The notes under the pieces: model-generated
The model's input: the letters and a program-made list of their open reading frames with translations, nothing else
What the model was told of the DNA's origin: nothing
Databases searched by the model: none
Made by a program: the position numbers and the translations under genes
From: Aliikangiella marina
GTDB taxonomy: Bacteria > Pseudomonadota > Gammaproteobacteria > Enterobacterales > Kangiellaceae
DNA: 64,000 bases
Assembly (NCBI RefSeq): GCF_007004765.1
Contig: NZ_VIKR01000007.1
Span: 186,001-250,000 of the forward strand
Direction of reading: 5' to 3'
Part shown: in pieces, positions 57,351 through 64,000 of the stretch
Numbering within the stretch: position 1 is the stretch's first letter
How the letters are laid out: each line of letters begins with the position of its first letter

Positions 57351-57485
57351 TTAAGCGCTAAGACGCTTACGACCTTTCGCTCTGCGACGGTTGATTACTT
57401 GACGACCATTTTTAGTTGCCATACGTGCACGAAAACCGTGACGACGCTTACGCTTTAAAGTGCTAGGCTGAAATGTACGTTTCAT
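57351..57485 (-). CDS. rpmH: 50S ribosomal protein L34
   Basis: A 44-residue protein ([18 protein letters not shown], then [10 protein letters not shown]) with the typical basic composition and conserved length. It is the first gene of the leftward rpmH-rnpA-yidD-yidC-mnmE run and borders oriC. Confidence 0.98.
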   Translation of the reverse strand: MKRTFQPSTLKRKRRHGFRARMATKNGRQVINRRRAKGRKRLSA

Positions 57486-57731
57486 CAGTCTATCCGTTAT
57501 CAGTTAATGTTAATCAAGGCGGGCATATTCGGTAACAGCCTGCTCCAAGGGGCGCAAATTCTATGTCATCCAAAATATAGTGTCAACGCCTTTTGTGGCT
57601 ACATTTTAGACTAATTGAGCAAATCCGCTCAATGTGATTTATCAAACCTTAAATATGATCACTATATATATGGATACGGTTAGCCTTTTACCACTATATG
57701 TTCTATTTATGATAAGTTTAGCGGTACGGTT

Positions 57732-57740
57732 TGTGGATAA
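57732..57740 (-). promoter_or_regulatory. DnaA box (perfect)
   Basis: TGTGGATAA is the complement of the consensus TTATCCACA. Confidence 0.85.
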
Positions 57741-57849
57741 GTGAAATTCCTAAAATATTTTACAAAAGTTAGTAAAATAACGATTATGGTTAAAATTGAA
57801 CCGATGATGCTAAAAAGTACAAGCAACCTAAGTAACTTTAGATTAAAAG

Positions 57850-57858
57850 TTATCTACA
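57850..57858 (+). promoter_or_regulatory. DnaA box (one mismatch)
   Basis: TTATCTACA differs from the consensus at one base. Confidence 0.6.
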
Positions 57859-57922
57859 AGCCTAAAATAATAATAATAAATAAAAAGATCTTATTATTAT
57901 AGATATTAGTCAAGCTATATTC

Positions 57923-57931
57923 TGTGGGTAA
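57923..57931 (-). promoter_or_regulatory. DnaA box (one mismatch)
   Basis: TGTGGGTAA is the complement of TTACCCACA, one base from consensus. Confidence 0.6.
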
Positions 57932-58188
57932 GTCATTTTTATTGAATAAAAACAGTAATTTATTCGGTTTATAAGTATGTTTAAAAGGACCGAAAAAGGT
58001 CGTTATAAAACGTGATCAAACCTGTACAAAAGAAGAATAATTTAAGATTAAAAAGATAATCACACATTTTTATACAATTAGTTAACAAGGAAAGCGCAAA
58101 TAACGGTAAAAAAGCAAATTCTTGACCAATTTTTCCCCGGATAGAAAATACGACTAAAGTAGGACATTTAAAATTTATTTTCGAAATC

Positions 58189-58197
58189 TGTGGATCA
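58189..58197 (-). promoter_or_regulatory. DnaA box (one mismatch)
   Basis: TGTGGATCA is one base from the consensus complement and overlaps a GATC site. Confidence 0.5.
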
Positions 58198-58315
58198 ATT
58201 TTTTAATTCGATCTAAAATTCTCAACTCTTTCACAATAAATCTAAAAGACAACAGTAAGTGTGAAAGATTACTTGCCCTAAAAAACAGTCAAACAAAAAT
58301 ATTTATTAATTGCAG

Positions 58316-59689
58316 ATGTGGAATAAGTGTCAAAGATATCTCCAGGATGAGTTGCCGCCAACGGAATTCAGTACCTGGATCCGTCCACTAAAAGCCACAC
58401 TCGAAAATCAGCAACTTCACATTAAAGCACCTAACCGCTTTGTACTCGACTGGGTAAGAGAAAAATATCTACCAAGAATTCGCGAAATACTCGCTACCGA
58501 AGGTGACGATCCAATTCAAATACAACTAGGTATAGTTTCAGTTAATCCACTTTATGAAACTAAAGAAAATAACAATACCCCAGTTAATAGAATTAATAAA
58601 CCTCAGACACCAACGACACCAGTTGAGCCTCACAGCAACAACACCAATGTCGTCACTGATAATACTCGTAAAGGTAATTTAAATAGAAATTTCACTTTCG
58701 ATAGTTTTGTTCAAGGTAAGAGTAATCAACTGGCTATGGCCGCCGCTAAGCAAGTCGCTCAAAATCCAGGAACTGCCTACAACCCTTTATTTATCTATGG
58801 CGGAGTAGGGCTAGGTAAAACCCATTTGATGCAGGCTGTTGGTAATCAGATTTTAGCGAATAAACCAGAAGGTAAGGTAGTGTACTTACATTCAGAACGG
58901 TTTGTCGCCGATATGGTTAAAGCACTACAAACTAATTCGATAGAAAAGTTTAAACGGTTCTACCGAAGTGTCGATGCGCTGTTTATTGATGATATTCAAT
59001 TTTTCGCAAATAAAGAGCGCTCCCAAGAAGAGTTTTTTCATACGTTTAATGCATTACTTGAAGGAAATCAACAAGTTATACTAACATGTGATCGTTATCC
59101 ACGAGAGATTGACGGGGTTGAAGAGCGTTTGAAATCGCGATTTGGGTGGGGCTTAACCGTGTCAATCGACCCACCTGAGCTAGAGACACGAGTTGCCATT
59201 TTGATCTCTAAAGCGGAAGAATCAGGTATAGAGTTACCTCACGAGGTCGCATTTTTTATCGCAAAGCGTATTCGATCAAATGTCAGAGAATTAGAAGGTG
59301 CACTCAAGCGAGTAATAGCGAACGCTCAGTTCACTGGTAAAGAAATAACTGTAGAGTTTGTTAAAGATGCACTAAGAGATCTTATAGCGGCACAAGACAA
59401 ACAAGTTAGTATTGAAAATATACAAAAGACGGTCGCTGAGTATTATAAAATCAAAGTGTCTGATTTATTATCTAAGCGAAGAAATCGCTCAATAGCAAGA
59501 CCAAGACAACTAGCAATGTCGCTTGCGAAAGAGCTGACTAATCATAGCCTTCCAGAAATAGGCGAAGCGTTCGGCGGCAAGGACCATACAACCGTGTTAC
59601 ACGCCTGTCGAAAAGTAAAATCCTTAAAAGAAGAATCGCAAGATATCAATGAGGATTACACTAATTTAATGAGAACATTATCAAGTTAA
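58316..59689 (+). CDS. dnaA: Replication initiator DnaA
   Basis: About 457 residues starting [20 protein letters not shown] (domain I). A TTG six bases upstream is the only other in-frame start, because a TAA precedes it. The AAA+ domain has [14 protein letters not shown] (Walker A) and [10 protein letters not shown] (Walker B). Domain IV ends with [16 protein letters not shown], which reads the DnaA boxes. It sits directly right of oriC. Confidence 0.98.
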   Translation: MWNKCQRYLQDELPPTEFSTWIRPLKATLENQQLHIKAPNRFVLDWVREKYLPRIREILATEGDDPIQIQLGIVSVNPLYETKENNNTPVNRINKPQTPTTPVEPHSNNTNVVTDNTRKGNLNRNFTFDSFVQGKSNQLAMAAAKQVAQNPGTAYNPLFIYGGVGLGKTHLMQAVGNQILANKPEGKVVYLHSERFVADMVKALQTNSIEKFKRFYRSVDALFIDDIQFFANKERSQEEFFHTFNALLEGNQQVILTCDRYPREIDGVEERLKSRFGWGLTVSIDPPELETRVAILISKAEESGIELPHEVAFFIAKRIRSNVRELEGALKRVIANAQFTGKEITVEFVKDALRDLIAAQDKQVSIENIQKTVAEYYKIKVSDLLSKRRNRSIARPRQLAMSLAKELTNHSLPEIGEAFGGKDHTTVLHACRKVKSLKEESQDINEDYTNLMRTLSS

Positions 59690-59722
59690 AGGGCGATAAA
59701 CCCATAATAGGAGCTAATAACG

Positions 59723-60829
59723 ATGAAATTTTCGGTTAGTAAAGATGATTTAGTTACACCTTTGCAACTGGTTTCTGGTGCTGTAGAAAAGCGCCAAACG
59801 TTACCTGTACTTGGTAATTTACTGTTAAAAGTTAACGATGGGGTATTGGTGATTACGGCAACCGATCTCGAGATTGAAATGGCCGTTAATATTGCGCTTG
59901 AAGGCGAGTATATCGAAGGGGATATCACAGTACCTGCGCGCAAGTTTGTTGATATTTGTAAGAGCCTATCAGGACAAAATCCTATCAATGTTTCTCTCGA
60001 TGAAAATCGTTTAAAGGTATCCTCAGGAAGAAGTAAGTTTTCGCTTTCGACAATCGCTGCGCAAGAATTTCCCAACATTGAAGAAGCAATGTTTAACCTC
60101 AAGTTAAACATCGATTCGCTAGAGTTAAAGAGTCTATTCGATAAGACTCAGTTTGCAATGGCGCATCAAGACGTCAGATATTATCTTAACGGAATGTTGC
60201 TCGAGCTTAATGGTGACAAGCTCTCTTCAGTAGCAACCGACGGCCACCGTCTAGCATTAGCGACGTTAAAACTTGATGAAAAGGTCAATGATGAGCTTAT
60301 TCAAGCTATCGTTCCCCGCAAAGGCATACTCGAAGCAGGTAAACTACTGTCTTCAGCACAAGACTCCTGTGTTTTAGAAATGAGTAATAATCACATGAGA
60401 ATTACGCTAGGGCAGTATGTATTCACCTCAAAGCTTATCGACGGGCGATTCCCCGACTACGATAAAGTCTTACCCAAAAACTCTCAACGATTGTTGGTTG
60501 CTGAAAAAGATAGATTAAAAGACGCATTTTCGAGGGCGTCGATTTTGTGTAATGAAAAGTTTAGAGGGGTTCGTCTAAATATTAATGCCAATAAGCTTTG
60601 CATACACGCAAACAACCCAGAGCAAGAAGAAGCTGAAATAGAGCTTGATGTCGATTACAACGACGAAGATTTAGAAATTGGCTTCAATGTTGGCTACCTC
60701 CTTGATGCGCTCAACGTTATCCGGTCCGAAAATGTCCGGTTTAATCTTGGTGATGCCAATAGTAGTGTGCTCATTGAAAATGCTGATTCAGACGATTGTT
60801 TGTATGTCGTAATGCCGATGAGACTATAG
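59723..60829 (+). CDS. dnaN: DNA polymerase III beta sliding clamp
   Basis: A 368-residue ring subunit with three repeated clamp folds (MKFSVSKDDLVTPLQLVSGAVEKRQTLPVLGNLLL at the N-terminus, the usual VMPMRL at the C-terminus). It starts 33 bp after dnaA and is followed by recF after 22 bp. Confidence 0.98.
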   Translation: MKFSVSKDDLVTPLQLVSGAVEKRQTLPVLGNLLLKVNDGVLVITATDLEIEMAVNIALEGEYIEGDITVPARKFVDICKSLSGQNPINVSLDENRLKVSSGRSKFSLSTIAAQEFPNIEEAMFNLKLNIDSLELKSLFDKTQFAMAHQDVRYYLNGMLLELNGDKLSSVATDGHRLALATLKLDEKVNDELIQAIVPRKGILEAGKLLSSAQDSCVLEMSNNHMRITLGQYVFTSKLIDGRFPDYDKVLPKNSQRLLVAEKDRLKDAFSRASILCNEKFRGVRLNINANKLCIHANNPEQEEAEIELDVDYNDEDLEIGFNVGYLLDALNVIRSENVRFNLGDANSSVLIENADSDDCLYVVMPMRL

Positions 60830-60851
60830 GTACTGCTAGTACAAACATTCA

Positions 60852-61973
60852 ATGTATTTAAAGCACTTTAAATGCCAAGGGGTACGTAATTTAAGTACTT
60901 GCCAGTTCGATTTATCGTCGCAACTCAACGTGTTTTTTGGCGATAACGGCGCGGGTAAATCAAGCATATTAGAGGCTATCGGTTTAGTAACATCCGGGCG
61001 TTCTTTTAGAACTAGTCGCTTAGAGTTTGTGGTTAATGAAGCTATTGATAGTTTTTCTGTTTTTGCTGGATCTGATGACGGCCAAAGGTTTGGCTTGGGA
61101 TACTTCAAGAAAGACAAAAAAAAGGCGATAAAGATAAATGGAGAGGTCGTTAACAGCCTATCCAAACTTACTCAGTATTACCCAACGCAAGTTTTAAGTC
61201 CCGAAAGTTACCACCTGATAGATTCTGGTCCCGGTGAGAGACGAAAATACTTAGATTGGTGTTTGTTCCACGTGGAACATATGTTTCATCCCGTCTGGAA
61301 ATCGTACTCGAGCATCTTAAAGCAAAGAAATGCATTACTCAGAAGTGCGAAAGGTAAGCTTATTCCAGAGATCGAAACGCAACTTGATATATGGGATAAG
61401 CAATTATGTGAGGCCGCCGAAGCGATTTCAGAGTATAGAAGGGACGTATTAAAGCAACTATCCCTTGCGTTAGAGTCAATTCTTCAAAGCTTAACTGTAG
61501 ATTTTAGTAAATTGATTTCGCTTGAGTATTACCCCGGATACTCGAACGACCTCAAAGCGAAATTATTAGATAACCGGTTACTAGATATTAAATCTGGTAA
61601 TACTCGCGCTGGACCTCATAAAGCTGATTTAAGAATAAAGATAGAAGGGCATCTCGCCAAGGATTATTTATCAAGAGGCCAAAAAAAGGTATTAATTAAC
61701 CTGTTGTATTTAGCTCAAACATTGCTGCTTAAAAATGCGACCGGTAAGGATAGTCTCTTTATAATTGATGACTTTACTTCGGAATTGGATAACGATAATC
61801 AACAGGCTTTATTAACTACCTTGTTCCAGCAAGAGAATGTGCAAATTATTGTTTCTTGTTTGCATCTAGACTCACTCAACTGGTTGAAAACAAGGTATAA
61901 TATGGCTCATATGTTTCACGTGAAACATGGAACAATCGAACAGTTTCACAACACTTCAAGTGAGCACTCTTAA
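60852..61973 (+). CDS. recF: DNA repair ATPase RecF
   Basis: A 373-residue SMC-like ATPase with FGDNGAGKSSILEAIGLVTSGRSFR (Walker A), LSRGQKKVLINLLYLAQ (signature) and LFIIDDFTSELD (Walker B). It helps load RecA at gaps. It carries two parS sites in its reading frame, at 61264 and 61912, with the second near the C-terminus (MFHVKHG). Confidence 0.97.
   Translation: MYLKHFKCQGVRNLSTCQFDLSSQLNVFFGDNGAGKSSILEAIGLVTSGRSFRTSRLEFVVNEAIDSFSVFAGSDDGQRFGLGYFKKDKKKAIKINGEVVNSLSKLTQYYPTQVLSPESYHLIDSGPGERRKYLDWCLFHVEHMFHPVWKSYSSILKQRNALLRSAKGKLIPEIETQLDIWDKQLCEAAEAISEYRRDVLKQLSLALESILQSLTVDFSKLISLEYYPGYSNDLKAKLLDNRLLDIKSGNTRAGPHKADLRIKIEGHLAKDYLSRGQKKVLINLLYLAQTLLLKNATGKDSLFIIDDFTSELDNDNQQALLTTLFQQENVQIIVSCLHLDSLNWLKTRYNMAHMFHVKHGTIEQFHNTSSEHS
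61264..61279. promoter_or_regulatory. parS site 1 (inside recF)
   Basis: TGTTCCACGTGGAACA is a perfect 16-bp palindrome matching the ParB site TGTTNCACGTGNAACA. It reads as FHVEH in recF. Confidence 0.9.
61912..61927. promoter_or_regulatory. parS site 2 (inside recF)
   Basis: TGTTTCACGTGAAACA is the exact consensus parS palindrome and reads as FHVKH in the recF tail. Confidence 0.95.
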
Positions 61974-62056
61974 ATCGAATGTGGTTGAATATAATCACTA
62001 AAGATGCGTGTGCTTTACGAACAAGAATTGAGAAGAAATAGAAGGTAGATCACTGA

Positions 62057-64000
<1,944 letters not shown>

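Larger units (their letters stand above)
57486..58315. other. Chromosomal origin of replication oriC
   Basis: An 830-bp gene-free, AT-rich interval between rpmH and dnaA, the standard oriC site in Pseudomonas-like gammaproteobacteria. It contains a perfect DnaA box (57732-57740), three one-mismatch boxes (57850, 57923, 58189), and an ATAAT-rich block at about 57864-57900 that may be the unwinding element. GATC sites are scattered (around 57657, 57888, 58012, 58193, 58208). Promoters for dnaA and rpmH must also lie here. Confidence 0.85.

Overview
The window is chromosomal DNA of a gammaproteobacterium that spans the replication origin. The right end carries rpmH, oriC, dnaA, dnaN, recF and the first 648 codons of gyrB. 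To the left lie rnpA-yidD-yidC-mnmE, mnmG-rsmG-parA-parB, the F1Fo ATP synthase operon and glmU-glmS, the classic gammaproteobacterial order. Moderate GC, TonB receptors, Trk potassium uptake and many sensory genes suggest a free-living marine-type heterotroph, possibly Kangiellaceae-like. That family guess is from general resemblance only. No tRNA, rRNA, insertion sequence, prophage or CRISPR was seen.

Layout. 1-5.7 kb: a RegBA/PrrBA-type redox two-component pair, a palindrome shaped like its target, an OprC-like TonB receptor, a thioesterase, and a membrane protein/XRE pair behind four 20-bp operator repeats. 5.8-10.4 kb: a 1507-residue hybrid kinase with four PAS modules of exactly 128 residues. 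10.5-20.6 kb: a peptidase, then trkH, trkA, rsmB, fmt, def, and divergently a LysM protein, dprA and smg. 20.6-27.5 kb: an acyltransferase, a voltage-gated-type channel with a calcium-like filter, a DUF2884 protein, a DsbA-like oxidoreductase, and an AraC regulator divergent from an acyl-CoA dehydrogenase. 27.5-30.8 kb: glmS and glmU. 31-35 kb: an islet between glmU and atpC. 35-42.3 kb: atpIBEFHAGDC. 42.5-47.5 kb: an islet between atpI and parB. 47.6-57.5 kb: parBA, rsmG, mnmG, an unknown membrane protein, mnmE, yidC, yidD, rnpA, rpmH. 57.5-64 kb: oriC and dnaA-dnaN-recF-gyrB.

The most unusual items are in the two islets. The first encodes an exported protein that joins a Shewanella-like metallophosphatase to a HipA/Fam20/PI4K-like kinase domain. 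Beside it is an NTP/NDP-exchanger-like transporter with a cadherin/dystroglycan-like C-terminal domain. The second carries an ECF sigma factor with a membrane LolA-like partner, an AlkD-type glycosylase and a degenerate alpha/beta hydrolase. Two perfect parS palindromes lie inside recF, each read as FHV(E/K)H, and would be the loading sites of the ParB encoded 13 kb away.
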